From: Oscillospiraceae bacterium
Lineage (GTDB): Bacteria; Bacillota; Clostridia; Oscillospirales; Ruminococcaceae
Length of the DNA stretch: 64,000 nucleotides
NCBI GenBank assembly: GCA_017828975.1
Contig: JAGAJN010000032.1
Coordinates: forward strand, 1 to 64,000
Reading direction: 5' to 3'
Shown here: positions 34,666-43,348 of the stretch, one piece after another
How the letters are laid out: every line of letters starts with the position of its first letter
Position numbering within the stretch: position 1 is the first letter of the stretch
Notes under the pieces: model-generated
The model's input: only the letters and a program-made list of their open reading frames with translations
Told to the model about the DNA's origin: nothing
The model's database searches: none
Position numbers and translations under genes: made by a program

Positions 34666-35961
34666 ATGTTCAATGATGAGTTCAGAAAACCCGATACAAA
34701 TGAGGTATCCTATTACCCCGAGGACGAATTGAATCCCCAAAGCAGCAAGCCCAAAAAGCATGGCAATAAGGAAAAGGTGCTGGGACTTATCGCACTGATA
34801 GCAGTAGTTTCCGTAGGCTCTATCGGCGGATATAAGCTGGTTACCGAAAAAAACGCAGCCGCCGACACAGCCATCGTTGAACAAGCAAACGAAACAACAC
34901 CCGCACAAACGGAAGCCGCAGCTGCCCCCGATACCGCCGTTACCACCGCAGCATCGGGCGAAGCATATCACAGCATGCTGGAGCTTGCCAATAAGGGCAG
35001 TGAAATGAGCGTCCCCGATATAGTCAAAAAGGTAAAGCCGTCGGTCGTGGGAATATCCTCAGAGTTTGTCATTGATTCGGGATTTTCCTATCTCTCGGGA
35101 ACGTCCATCGGTACGGGAACGGGAATAGTAATGTCTGAGGACGGCTACATTATCACCAACGCCCACGTTGTAGTCAACAGCGAATACGGCACAAAGATAA
35201 CCGCCAAGAAGGTCACCGTTGTCCTCAGCGACCAGAGCGAGCATGAAGCCGAAATAATCGGTGCGGACACCAAGACCGACCTCGCCGTTCTGAAGATCGA
35301 CCCCAAGGACGTTGACCTTGTTCCCGCAGAATTCGGCAACAGCGACGAGCTGGAGGAAGGCGAGCTGGCAGTAGCTATCGGAAATCCGCTGGGCTTTGAG
35401 CTTTACGGCTCCACCACCTGCGGCATTATCTCCGCCCTGAACAGGACCATCACCACCGACAACGACTCACTGAGCCTTATCCAGACCGACGCCGCCATTA
35501 ACCCCGGCAACAGCGGCGGACCCCTTATCAACAGCTTCGGTCAGGTAATAGGCATCAACTCAAACAAGATAGTTTCCAGCCAGGTAGAGGGAATCGGCTT
35601 CGCTATCCCCATTAACGAAGCAAAGCCCATTATCGACGACCTTATCAACAAGGGCTATGTTACGGGCAGACCTCTTATCGGCATCACGGGCGAGGACATC
35701 AACCAGCGCACAGCCCGCTATTACGACATTCCCGAGGGAATTATGGTAAGATTTATCGAACCCGGATCTGCCGCCGATGAAGCAGGCGTAAAGCTTGCGG
35801 ATATTATCGTAGGCATTGAGGGAACAGCCGTCAAGACCATGGACGAGCTGAACAGCATCAAGGACGAACACTCCGCAGGCGATACCGTCACCATTACCGT
35901 TTACAGGGACGGCAGCGAGCTTGACCTTGAGCTTACCTTAGGAGAAGCCACTTCCAATTAA
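34666..35961 (+). CDS. HtrA/DegP-type serine protease with PDZ domain
   Basis: 431 aa from ATG at 34666 (AAAGG upstream). A short acidic cytoplasmic N-terminus leads to one membrane helix (about 44-62), a low-complexity alanine/threonine linker, a trypsin-like domain with ITNAHVV (His), TDLAVLKI (Asp) and GNSGGPLIN (Ser), and a single C-terminal PDZ domain. Such proteases degrade or refold misfolded exported proteins at the outer face of the membrane, commonly under CssRS-type stress control. No two-component system adjoins. Confidence 0.93.
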   Translation: MFNDEFRKPDTNEVSYYPEDELNPQSSKPKKHGNKEKVLGLIALIAVVSVGSIGGYKLVTEKNAAADTAIVEQANETTPAQTEAAAAPDTAVTTAASGEAYHSMLELANKGSEMSVPDIVKKVKPSVVGISSEFVIDSGFSYLSGTSIGTGTGIVMSEDGYIITNAHVVVNSEYGTKITAKKVTVVLSDQSEHEAEIIGADTKTDLAVLKIDPKDVDLVPAEFGNSDELEEGELAVAIGNPLGFELYGSTTCGIISALNRTITTDNDSLSLIQTDAAINPGNSGGPLINSFGQVIGINSNKIVSSQVEGIGFAIPINEAKPIIDDLINKGYVTGRPLIGITGEDINQRTARYYDIPEGIMVRFIEPGSAADEAGVKLADIIVGIEGTAVKTMDELNSIKDEHSAGDTVTITVYRDGSELDLELTLGEATSN

Positions 35962-35992
35962 CTGTTAAATAATCCCCCTTTCACCCCCCAAG

Positions 35993-36027
35993 AAAACCGC
36001 CGTACACTTCTTCCTGTGTGCAGCGGT
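35993..36027 (+). terminator. Terminator of the HtrA-like gene
   Basis: AAAACCGC and GCGGTTTT plus inner CAC/GTG form a hairpin soon after the stop codon. Confidence 0.7.
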
Positions 36028-36054
36028 TTTCGTCAAAAAATATAAAAGTTTCGT

Positions 36055-36320
36055 CCACCTTTTCAAAGGTGGCGGGGGTCAAGGGGGCAGCGCCACTTGT
36101 CGCCTCCGCAGAGGCGAAATCCCCTAAACCGACAGCCAAAGAGTTCTAACAGCAAAAATCACAAACAAATCAGTATAAAAAGTACCGCACACAAAGAAAC
36201 AGTAAAGCATCTATCTTCCGAACATATCAAAAGCCGTGAAAACCAACTCCGTGTGCGGTGCTTTGCAAAAAATCGCAGGGCGTCCACGCCTTGCGATTTT
36301 TTGCACCGCCGACAGGCGGG
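36055..36320. other. Gene-free intergenic block with strong hairpins
   Basis: No gene is supported here. GCAAAAAATCGCA (36262-36274) pairs with TGCGATTTTTTGC (36290-36302) around GGCGT/ACGCC. CCGCACAC (36186-36193) can pair with GTGTGCGG (36251-36258). A short GGTGGCGGGGGTCAAGGGGG stretch at about 36068 looks like a dispersed intergenic repeat, but only one copy is in the window. Confidence 0.45.
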
Positions 36321-36445
36321 AAGGGTTCTCACAAACTAAGAAAATACCCACTTAGATTCATCACTCAAACAGCATTAAAAGCAGAAATGTTGATTAATTC
36401 AGCAGTTCCCTAATTTTATATCCTGAAGCGAACATCACACCAATA

Positions 36446-36838
36446 TCAAACCGTAGCATAATAAAGCTCCATCAAGCTAAAATGACAAGGGTCAACCGCT
36501 TCTTTGACTGCATGCCAATGTAATGCGGGACATTTATCCGAAATAGCATTAATATCAATACTGTAAACCGCATCATTAAAAGAAAATACTTTTATAACTG
36601 AAATGCTGTTTGATAAATCTATTTTGCTGATTATCGCCGTGCAAAATGCTATTTTTATTTTTGTGTGAAGCATGCCAAACAAGCGGCTGTTATAATAAAG
36701 CCGTATCCATTCTTCGCCTGCCGATTTGTCATACTCTATGGTAAAACGCTTTTCAATTTCTAAAATGAAGCCTTGCAGTTCGCTGTCTTTCCATATTCCA
36801 TCAGCATATGTATTGATAAACATCTCTGTTATATCCAT
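36446..36838 (-). CDS. Hypothetical protein, possibly immunity-like
   Basis: 130 aa from ATG at 36838 with GGGGTGAG just upstream (another in-frame ATG lies at 36853). It is soluble, with alternating strand and helix character (MDITEMFINTYADGIW..., DEWIRLYYNSRLFGML-like centre) and a Trp/His-rich end. No family is recognised. Its AT-richer codon use and place beside an intergenic repeat block suggest an accessory gene. A link to contact-dependent immunity proteins is only a resemblance in size and composition. Confidence 0.5.
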   Translation of the reverse strand: MDITEMFINTYADGIWKDSELQGFILEIEKRFTIEYDKSAGEEWIRLYYNSRLFGMLHTKIKIAFCTAIISKIDLSNSISVIKVFSFNDAVYSIDINAISDKCPALHWHAVKEAVDPCHFSLMELYYATV

Positions 36839-36900
36839 AAGCTCACCCCGCATATCACCCCGCCCCGCACAGCGTTTCTGCCGTTCGGGGCGGTTTCGAT

Positions 36901-37581
36901 TTACTTTACTGTATCAATGATCCTCAGCGTAACATCGGCAACACGCTTCGCAGCCACCTTCTCAAACTCGTCAAAGGTCATCTCGCCCTCATCGTCGGCA
37001 TTGTCTGAAATGCAGCGGATAGTTACAAAGGGCTGGGAATTTCTATACGCACAATGGGCAACTGCGGAGGACTCCATATCCACCGCCAGCGGCGAAAATT
37101 CGCTGACTATCTGCGCCTTTACAGCCGAATCGGAGATAAACTGCTCACCCGAAACGATACGCCCGATGTGGGACTTGTAACCCATCTCCGAGCAAACCGT
37201 TTCCGCCGTCTTTATCAGATATTCATCAGCCTCAAAGGTGTTGTGATAAGGGGGATATTCCGCAAGAAATCTGGGCAGCAGGTCGTGGTGCATAAGGTCC
37301 TTGGAGATAACGATGTCGCACACCTTAACGTCCGCAGACATACCCCCCGCAATACCGCAGTTGATAAGATAGTCGGGCTTGAAGCTGTCAATAAGTACCT
37401 GTGCGCAGACGGCGGAATTCACCTTGCCTATACCGCAGCAGACGTTTACAACGGTAGCATCTCCCCGCTTGTTGATGTTGAAATCGTAGCCCGCAATTTT
37501 CTTTATCTCAGGCTCACCCAAAGCCTCACGAATGTCCTTTACCTCAGACGGCATTGCCGCAATTATTCCGATAGTTTTCAT
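36901..37581 (-). CDS. mtnN: 5'-methylthioadenosine/S-adenosylhomocysteine nucleosidase
   Basis: Cleaves MTA and SAH to adenine plus the thioribose compound, recycling methionine and clearing SAM by-products. 226 aa from ATG 37581 behind GAAAGGAA. Motifs: MKTIGIIAAMPSEVKDI, GIAGG, RIVSGEQFI and the active-site VDMESSAVAHCAY with glutamate, and ISDNADDE with the catalytic aspartate. Standalone gene. Confidence 0.94.
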   Translation of the reverse strand: MKTIGIIAAMPSEVKDIREALGEPEIKKIAGYDFNINKRGDATVVNVCCGIGKVNSAVCAQVLIDSFKPDYLINCGIAGGMSADVKVCDIVISKDLMHHDLLPRFLAEYPPYHNTFEADEYLIKTAETVCSEMGYKSHIGRIVSGEQFISDSAVKAQIVSEFSPLAVDMESSAVAHCAYRNSQPFVTIRCISDNADDEGEMTFDEFEKVAAKRVADVTLRIIDTVK

Positions 37582-37622
37582 TTTATACATTCCTTTCATA
37601 GAGCAAATTTTGTTCATCTATA

Positions 37623-37651
37623 AGTATAGCATATGTCGGCGAAAAATGCAA
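37623..37651 (-). promoter_or_regulatory. Promoter of mtnN
   Basis: On the minus strand TTGCAT (37646-37651) and TATACT (37623-37628) are 17 bp apart. Confidence 0.55.
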
Positions 37652-37666
37652 ATAATCCTTTTAAAA

Positions 37667-37760
37667 ATGTTGAGAGTTGAATTATTTGATGACACTGCCG
37701 CATTATTTTTCTGCAAATATTAGCGAAAATTTATAATTCAACACTAAACACTCAACATTA
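37667..37760. repeat. Paired inverted heptad repeat arms
   Basis: A forward arm (37667-37684, ATGTTGAGAGTTGAATTA) and an inverted arm (37735-37760, AATTCAACACTAAACACTCA...) flank about 50 bp between mtnN and the csoR promoter. Confidence 0.55.
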
Positions 37761-37763
37761 GTC

Positions 37764-37792
37764 TTGACAAATACCCCTAGGGGGTATATAAT
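37764..37792 (+). promoter_or_regulatory. csoR-copA promoter with overlapping copper-repressor operator
   Basis: TTGACA (37764-37769) and TATAAT (37787-37792) are 17 bp apart. The spacer holds the near-perfect palindrome ATACCCCTAGGGGGTAT (37771-37787), which matches known CsoR-type operators. A repressor bound there would cover the promoter, so transcription should rise when copper releases CsoR. Confidence 0.88.
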
Positions 37793-37822
37793 AGATACAG
37801 ACAAGCGAAAGGAGCAAACGAT

Positions 37823-38128
37823 ATGAGCAAAGAAAAATGTGAGTGCTGTAAGCGCACAAAGCACCGTTCCGAAGAGGAGCATAAACGGCTTTTAAACAGA
37901 CTGAGCCGCATTGAAGGACAGATCAGGGGAATAAAAAATATGGTTGAAGAGGACGCATACTGCACCGACATAATCATTCAGGTGACAGCCGCAAACGCAG
38001 CACTGAATTCATTCAGCAAGGAGCTGCTTTCGGAGCATATCCGCACCTGTGTTGCCGAGGATATACGAAACGGCAAGGACGACGTTATCGACGATTTACT
38101 GCTGACTATCCAAAAACTAATGAAATGA
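37823..38128 (+). CDS. csoR: Copper-sensing transcriptional repressor CsoR family
   Basis: 101-aa DUF156 protein. KRLLNRLSRIEGQIRGIKNMVEEDAYCTDIIIQVTAANAALNSF contains the first cysteine of the Cys-His-Cys copper site, with later H and C residues in EHIRTCVAEDI. The protein is an all-helical tetramer in known cases. A Cys-rich N-terminus (KCECCK) is additional. It lies 10 bp before copA, and its own operator is in the shared promoter, so it is autoregulated. Confidence 0.93.
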   Translation: MSKEKCECCKRTKHRSEEEHKRLLNRLSRIEGQIRGIKNMVEEDAYCTDIIIQVTAANAALNSFSKELLSEHIRTCVAEDIRNGKDDVIDDLLLTIQKLMK

Positions 38129-38138
38129 AGGGATAAAA

Positions 38139-40607
38139 ATGAAGCAATTTAACGTCACGGGAATGAGCTGCGCCGCCTGCTCCGCCCGTGTAGAAAAGGC
38201 GGTTTCCGAAGTAAACGGCGTGACCTCCTGCTCGGTCAGTCTGCTGACAAATTCCATGGGCGTGGAGGGAACGGCAGCCCCCGCCGAAATAATCGCCGCC
38301 GTTGAAAAGGCAGGCTACGGCGCATCGGAAAAGGGCAAAGCCGCCGAAAAGCCCGATGAAAACGCCCTTGCCGACAAGGAAACTCCCCTGTTAAAGCAGC
38401 GTCTTATCTGGTCGGTGGGATTTCTGGTCGTGCTGATGTACTTTTCAATGGGGCATATGATGTGGGGATTTCCGCTGCCCGCATTTTTCGACGGAAATCA
38501 CGTTGCCATGGGTCTTGTCCAGCTGCTTCTGACGGTCGCCGTAATGGTCATCAATCAGAAATTTTTCGTAAACGGCTTCAAAGGTCTTATCCATAAATCG
38601 CCTAATATGGATACTCTCGTGGCTCTCGGCTCGGCGGCGGCGTTTGTTTACAGCACCTACGCCCTTTTCGCCATGACCGACGCACAGACTGCGGGGGACA
38701 GCGAAGCCGTTATGTCCTATATGCACGAATTCTACTTTGAATCCGCCGCTATGATTCTTGCCCTGATAACCGTCGGCAAAACTCTTGAAGCCCGTTCAAA
38801 GGGCAAGACCACCGACGCTTTGAAGGGGCTGATGAAGCTTTCCCCGAAAACTGCCGTAATTCTCCGTGACGGTCGGGAGATCGAAATTCCCGCCGATGAA
38901 CTGTCCGTGGGAGATGTTTTCATCGTCCGACCGGGTGCTGCCATTCCCGCTGACGGAACGGTCACCGAGGGACACAGCGCAGTTGACGAGTCCGCAGTTA
39001 CAGGAGAAAGCGTCCCCGCCGATAAGGATATTGGGGACAGAGTTTTCGCCGCAACCATCAATCAGTCGGGCTTTATGAAATGCAAAGCCGTCCGTGTGGG
39101 CGAGGACACGGCACTTGCGGAGATTATCCGAATGGTCAGCGACGCCGCAGCCACAAAAGCGCCCATTGCCAAGGCAGCCGACAAGGTTTCGGGGATATTC
39201 GTGCAGACGGTCATTGCCATTGCCGCAGTTACAACGGTCATTTGGCTGCTGACGGGCGCACAATTCGGGCTTGCCCTTGCGAGAGGAATTTCCGTCCTTG
39301 TTATAAGCTGCCCCTGCGCCCTCGGTCTGGCAACGCCCGTGGCAATTATGGTCGCAAACGGCGTGGGAGCGAAAAACGGCATACTGTTCAAGACCGCCGC
39401 CGCTATCGAGGAAACGGGAAAGACCGCCATTGCCGTCCTTGACAAAACGGGTACGGTCACAAGCGGAAAGCCCGCCGTTACCGATATTATCCCCGCAAAA
39501 GGAGTTACCGAAGGTGAGCTTATCTCCGACGCATATTCCCTTGAAATTCGGAGCGAACACCCCCTTGCAAGGGCGGTCACGGAATACGCCGAAAGGAGCG
39601 GCGCAAACCGTTTCGATGTGACCGATTTCAAGGCACTTCCGGGAAACGGGCTTACAGCGTCCCTCGGAAATGACATTTTGTCGGCGGGAAATCTGAAATT
39701 TGCCGAAACTCTTGCGGACATTCCCGAGGATATGGAAACCATCTCCGAAAAGCTGTCCGAAAGCGGGAAAACTCCCCTTTTCTTCTGCAAAAATCGCCGC
39801 TTGACGGGAATTATCGCCGTTGCGGACACTATCAAGGAGGACAGCAGACAGGCAGTTTCCGAGCTGAAAAATATGGGTATCCGAGTGGTGATGCTGACGG
39901 GAGATAACGAGCGCACCGCCAAAGCGATCGCAGCGCAGGCGGGCATTGACGAGGTAATCTCTGGCGTTCTCCCCGACGGAAAGGAAGCCGTTATCCGCAA
40001 ACTTATGACCGAGGGAAAAACTGCAATGGTAGGCGACGGCATAAACGACGCACCCGCTCTCACCCGTGCAGACATAGGTATCGCCGTGGGTGCGGGCACG
40101 GATATTGCTATCGACGCCGCAGATGTCGTGCTGATGAACAGCCGTTTAAGCGACGTTCCCGCAGCTATCAGACTCAGCCGTGCGGCGCTTCGGAATATCC
40201 GTCAGAACCTGTTCTGGGCGTTTTTCTACAATGCCGTGGGAATTCCCCTTGCGGCGGGCGGGCTGCTGAATCCCATGTTTGCGGCGGCTGCCATGAGTCT
40301 GTCAAGCTTCTGCGTAGTTTCAAATGCTCTGAGATTAAATCTTGTGAACATTCGTGACACGCATAAGGATAAAAAAATCAAAACCAAAAAGGAGAAAAAA
40401 GCTATGTTAGTTACAATGAAAATTGAAGGTATGATGTGCGGTCACTGCGAAGCGACTGTCAAGAAGGCTCTGGAAGCTGTCCCGGGCGTTATTTCCGCAG
40501 AGGTCAGCCACGAAAAGGGCGAGGCGGCAGTCACCCTGTCCGAACCGGTACCCTTTGACGTACTGAAAAAGGCAGTCGAGGACAAGGACTACAAAGTTGT
40601 AGAGTAA
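38139..40607 (+). CDS. copA: Copper-exporting P1B-type ATPase with fused C-terminal CopZ-like domain
   Basis: 822 aa. An N-terminal heavy-metal domain (GMSCAAC, residues 8-14) is followed by eight membrane segments, the actuator loop TGES (about 285), the transport motif CPC (391-393, within SCPCALGLATP), DKTGT (435-439, phosphorylated aspartate) and GDGINDAPAL. After a lysine-rich linker (KDKKIKTKKEKKA, ending at 755) comes a second heavy-metal domain with GMMCGHC (764-770). Having this domain at the C-terminus is unusual, and its first codon has its own ribosome binding site (see the nested gene). Exports Cu(I) from the cytoplasm. Cotranscribed with csoR. Confidence 0.94.
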   Translation: MKQFNVTGMSCAACSARVEKAVSEVNGVTSCSVSLLTNSMGVEGTAAPAEIIAAVEKAGYGASEKGKAAEKPDENALADKETPLLKQRLIWSVGFLVVLMYFSMGHMMWGFPLPAFFDGNHVAMGLVQLLLTVAVMVINQKFFVNGFKGLIHKSPNMDTLVALGSAAAFVYSTYALFAMTDAQTAGDSEAVMSYMHEFYFESAAMILALITVGKTLEARSKGKTTDALKGLMKLSPKTAVILRDGREIEIPADELSVGDVFIVRPGAAIPADGTVTEGHSAVDESAVTGESVPADKDIGDRVFAATINQSGFMKCKAVRVGEDTALAEIIRMVSDAAATKAPIAKAADKVSGIFVQTVIAIAAVTTVIWLLTGAQFGLALARGISVLVISCPCALGLATPVAIMVANGVGAKNGILFKTAAAIEETGKTAIAVLDKTGTVTSGKPAVTDIIPAKGVTEGELISDAYSLEIRSEHPLARAVTEYAERSGANRFDVTDFKALPGNGLTASLGNDILSAGNLKFAETLADIPEDMETISEKLSESGKTPLFFCKNRRLTGIIAVADTIKEDSRQAVSELKNMGIRVVMLTGDNERTAKAIAAQAGIDEVISGVLPDGKEAVIRKLMTEGKTAMVGDGINDAPALTRADIGIAVGAGTDIAIDAADVVLMNSRLSDVPAAIRLSRAALRNIRQNLFWAFFYNAVGIPLAAGGLLNPMFAAAAMSLSSFCVVSNALRLNLVNIRDTHKDKKIKTKKEKKAMLVTMKIEGMMCGHCEATVKKALEAVPGVISAEVSHEKGEAAVTLSEPVPFDVLKKAVEDKDYKVVE
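40404..40607 (+). CDS. Nested copZ-like copper chaperone (in frame inside copA)
   Basis: ATG at 40404, in frame with copA, is preceded by AAAAAGGAG ending at 40394, 9 nt away. Translation from it would yield 67 aa starting MLVTMKIEGMMCGHCEATVK, exactly the size and layout of free CopZ chaperones (metal site MxCxxC at about residues 11-15). The site could be a relic from when copZ was a separate gene, or it could still yield a free chaperone next to the fusion protein. E. coli copA gives a separate metal-binding fragment by frameshifting, so dual products have precedent. Confidence 0.55.
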   Translation: MLVTMKIEGMMCGHCEATVKKALEAVPGVISAEVSHEKGEAAVTLSEPVPFDVLKKAVEDKDYKVVE

Positions 40608-40738
40608 TGCGGAAAGTGGAGAGTGGAAAGTGGAATTATAAGTGTTGAGATAAATGTGGAAAGTGAAGTTTTTTAATTCACCATTCAGCATTTAACACTA
40701 AAAATTTCACTTTCCGCTTTTCACATTTCACACTAAAA
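40607..40738. repeat. Paired inverted intergenic repeat arms (heptad-related)
   Basis: GGAAAGTGGAGAGTGGAAAG-type sequence (40610-40672) faces TTTCACTTTCCGCTTTTCAC-type sequence (40678-40738). Units resemble the TTGAGTG heptads but with GTGGA variants. It fills most of the copA to diguanylate cyclase gap. Confidence 0.5.
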
Positions 40739-40751
40739 AATAATATTTTTG

Positions 40752-40780
40752 TTGACAATTTCGGGTAAATCTGATAAAAT
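40752..40780 (+). promoter_or_regulatory. Promoter of the diguanylate cyclase
   Basis: TTGACA (40752-40757) and TAAAAT (40775-40780) are 17 bp apart. Confidence 0.7.
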
Positions 40781-40813
40781 ATAAATATATGCAAAAAATA
40801 TGAGGTGTATCGG

Positions 40814-42529
40814 TTGAAAAGACAAAATATCACTTCGGTTTCATTTATATTTTATCTGGCAGCAATAGCGGCTGCCTTCGTTCTGCTTATATATTCTGTT
40901 ATAAAGGACAGTCCCGCCGAGAAAAACCAATTCCTTGATTTTAACGGAAGCTGGTATCTTGACGAGGAGCTTACTCTCCCTGCGGACACGTCGGAGCCGT
41001 CCGAAATTGTGGGCTACGAAACAGGAAAGGCTCTGAGCTTTTTTGCACGGCTCCCCGAGATTTCGGAAAAGGGCTTCTCGCTGAATTTTCGCCTGAAAAA
41101 CAGCGAAGCGGAAATATACTTCGTAAACGAGGACGGCAGCCGTGAGTTCGTCCAAAAAACCGCCGATATTCAGCCCCTTTACGGCAAATCGGTGGGAACG
41201 GTTTGGATGGACATTCCCCTTGACACCTCCGACGGCGGAAGGCTGATGGAGATACTTTTCACCCCCTGCTACGATGATTCGGGCTGCTATCTGGACAATT
41301 TCAAGATCGGCAGGACGACTCAGCTTATCTCAAATGCCATAGGCGAGCGTGTTATCGGGGCGGCTACCTGTATCATTATGCTTTTCACGGGAATTCTGCT
41401 GATAGTACTGCATTTTCTGATCGAAATATCTACAAGTTCGGGAAACAAGGAGATGCTCTATCTGGGAATTTTCGCCGCCATGACCTCCTGCTGGGCGCTG
41501 GTTGAAACCAAATTCCTGAACTTTTTTACGGAAAACACAGGCGCTGTCCACAACTTAGCCTGCATGAGCCTTATGCTGATAATCCTGCCCCTTTTCCTGT
41601 TCTATCAGCGGGATATTGACGAGAAAAACAGCAAGGTAGTGCCGGCAGTCTGCATAATGTCCGTGCTGAATTTCGTCGTATGCTGCGTTCTGCATTTTGC
41701 GGGGATAAAAGATTTCCACGAAACTCTGACGCTTACGCATATTACCACCGGAATTGCCTGCGTCTGCATACTTTACACGGGCTATGTCCGCTGCTTCAAG
41801 CGGAAAAACGTGGAAAGAACGGATATAGTGTCCTCCGTGGGAATGGCAGTTATCGCCGTTTTTGCCGCTATTGACATTGTAAGATACCGTATGGGCGGCG
41901 TTAACGACAGCGAGCTGTTTACCCGAATAGGTCTGCTTATCTACATAATAACGCTTGGAATATGCACCCTCAGCTACACCGCACAGATGGTGAAAAAGGG
42001 CGCAGAAGCCGAGCTTATCAGCCGCCTTGCCTATGAGGACGGTCTTACGGGAATGGGCAACCGCACCGCCTACAAGGAGCGCATCGCCGCCCTTGACAGA
42101 AGCGGAAATTACACCTTCTTTATGTTCGACATCAACAACCTGAAATATGTCAACGACAACATCGGTCATCAGACGGGCGACAAAATGATAATCGCCGCCT
42201 CGGAGGTCATAAAACAGGTTTTCTCGCCGCTGGGGAAATGCTACCGTATCGGCGGAGATGAATTTGTCTGCATCGCGGAATCGGCGGTCAACGCAGAGAT
42301 GTACTGCAATGTGTTCTTCGAGGAGCTTCGGCTTTACCGTGAAAACAATAACCCCGATTTCCCCCTTTCCGTCGCTTTGGGAAGTCAGGTCTGCCATTCG
42401 GGAGAGAATATCGACGCTGCTATCCACAAAGCCGACCAGAAGATGTACACCTGCAAGGCTGAATTAAAAGCAAAGGATAAAACTCTTATGGAAAGGAAAA
42501 ATCCCTCCCCGTCGGCAACAACAGCATAA
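40814..42529 (+). CDS. Membrane-bound diguanylate cyclase (GGDEF)
   Basis: 571 aa from a TTG at 40814 with GAGGTG upstream; GTG at 40805 is an alternative. One N-terminal helix (about 10-30), an extracellular beta-rich region (about 35-180), then about seven membrane helices (about 185-400) resembling 7TM-DISM receptors, and a C-terminal GGDEF domain (about 410-560) with DGLTGMGNR and an intact GGDEF active site (RIGGDEFVC). It should make cyclic di-GMP. No RxxD inhibitory motif is obvious just upstream of GGDEF. The sensed signal is unknown. Confidence 0.9.
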   Translation: MKRQNITSVSFIFYLAAIAAAFVLLIYSVIKDSPAEKNQFLDFNGSWYLDEELTLPADTSEPSEIVGYETGKALSFFARLPEISEKGFSLNFRLKNSEAEIYFVNEDGSREFVQKTADIQPLYGKSVGTVWMDIPLDTSDGGRLMEILFTPCYDDSGCYLDNFKIGRTTQLISNAIGERVIGAATCIIMLFTGILLIVLHFLIEISTSSGNKEMLYLGIFAAMTSCWALVETKFLNFFTENTGAVHNLACMSLMLIILPLFLFYQRDIDEKNSKVVPAVCIMSVLNFVVCCVLHFAGIKDFHETLTLTHITTGIACVCILYTGYVRCFKRKNVERTDIVSSVGMAVIAVFAAIDIVRYRMGGVNDSELFTRIGLLIYIITLGICTLSYTAQMVKKGAEAELISRLAYEDGLTGMGNRTAYKERIAALDRSGNYTFFMFDINNLKYVNDNIGHQTGDKMIIAASEVIKQVFSPLGKCYRIGGDEFVCIAESAVNAEMYCNVFFEELRLYRENNNPDFPLSVALGSQVCHSGENIDAAIHKADQKMYTCKAELKAKDKTLMERKNPSPSATTA

Positions 42530-42532
42530 AAT

Positions 42533-42572
42533 AAAGCTGTCGGTTTTATCAGACCGACAGCTATTTTTTTTA
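42533..42572. terminator. Bidirectional terminator between diguanylate cyclase and nitroreductase
   Basis: AAGCTGTCGGT pairs with ACCGACAGCT and is followed by a run of T on the plus strand; A-rich on the other side. Confidence 0.85.
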
Positions 42573-43304
42573 CATTCTGAATGTACCCATATACTTATGA
42601 CCCTTTACCGTCTTAGGCTCCTTTATCTTCACCCAGCGGAAGGTTTCGGGATTGTCCACGTACATATGAGCAAGTGCACAGCCAATGTCAAAGTTGGAAA
42701 AATCGCCCGTTACCTTTGACATAAGTCCGCCGCCCGAGCTGTAAACGTCCATAAACTTTCCGTCATGGAGGAAATACCAGGGCTGACCGTTATTTGCGGA
42801 GGGAGCAAGTCTTGCAGGCTCCAAGCGGGAGTCCACAACATCGGATATAGCCTTTCTTTCCTTGCGCTTGAAATCATCTGTGAAACGGTACATCTCACCC
42901 TTTGCCTTGCCGAATGCAAGAGTTATGTAGTATTTCAGACCGTCCTCACCGCAGACACCCGGGGCAAGCTTTGCCGAGCCCAGCCAGCAGGTGCCGACGC
43001 CCAGGCTCTGAATGTACAGATCAAGCTGCTGATACATAAAGCCCAGCTTCATCTCATAGTCGCTGTCGCTTGTATCGGCAAAAAGAACGTAATAGTGAGG
43101 TGCCTTCCAGCGTGCCATTGATTTGATGCTTGTTGCGGTGGTGAGTCTTGCAACGGTTCTCAGCGGACTATCCTCGTCCAGCTGCTTTAATTTGTTTTCC
43201 GCAAAATCCTGTATGGACAAAAGCGTTTGCTGATCCACAGGTGTTGCTTCATAGCTTCTTATGCTCTTGCGTTTGTAGATGGTTTGCTTCAAGGTTAATG
43301 CCAT
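42570..43304 (-). CDS. Nitroreductase family protein
   Basis: 244 aa. YKRKSIRSYEATPVDQQTL is the N-terminal FMN-binding segment of nitroreductases, SARLAPSANNGQPW-type sequence (EPARLAPSANNGQPWYF) is the second FMN contact, and SLGVGTCWLGS the third. The order suggests the two-repeat TM1586-like subfamily. It reduces nitro compounds or flavin-linked substrates with NAD(P)H; the physiological substrate is unknown. Single gene. Confidence 0.85.
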   Translation of the reverse strand: MALTLKQTIYKRKSIRSYEATPVDQQTLLSIQDFAENKLKQLDEDSPLRTVARLTTATSIKSMARWKAPHYYVLFADTSDSDYEMKLGFMYQQLDLYIQSLGVGTCWLGSAKLAPGVCGEDGLKYYITLAFGKAKGEMYRFTDDFKRKERKAISDVVDSRLEPARLAPSANNGQPWYFLHDGKFMDVYSSGGGLMSKVTGDFSNFDIGCALAHMYVDNPETFRWVKIKEPKTVKGHKYMGTFRM

Positions 43305-43348
43305 TGTATATCCCTCCGAAAATTATTTTTTGATTAGTTTTCCGAGAA

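Noticed and set aside
37771-37787. ATACCCCTAGGGGGTAT as a transcription terminator
   Set aside because: It lies between consensus -35 and -10 elements just before csoR and fits a copper repressor operator far better.
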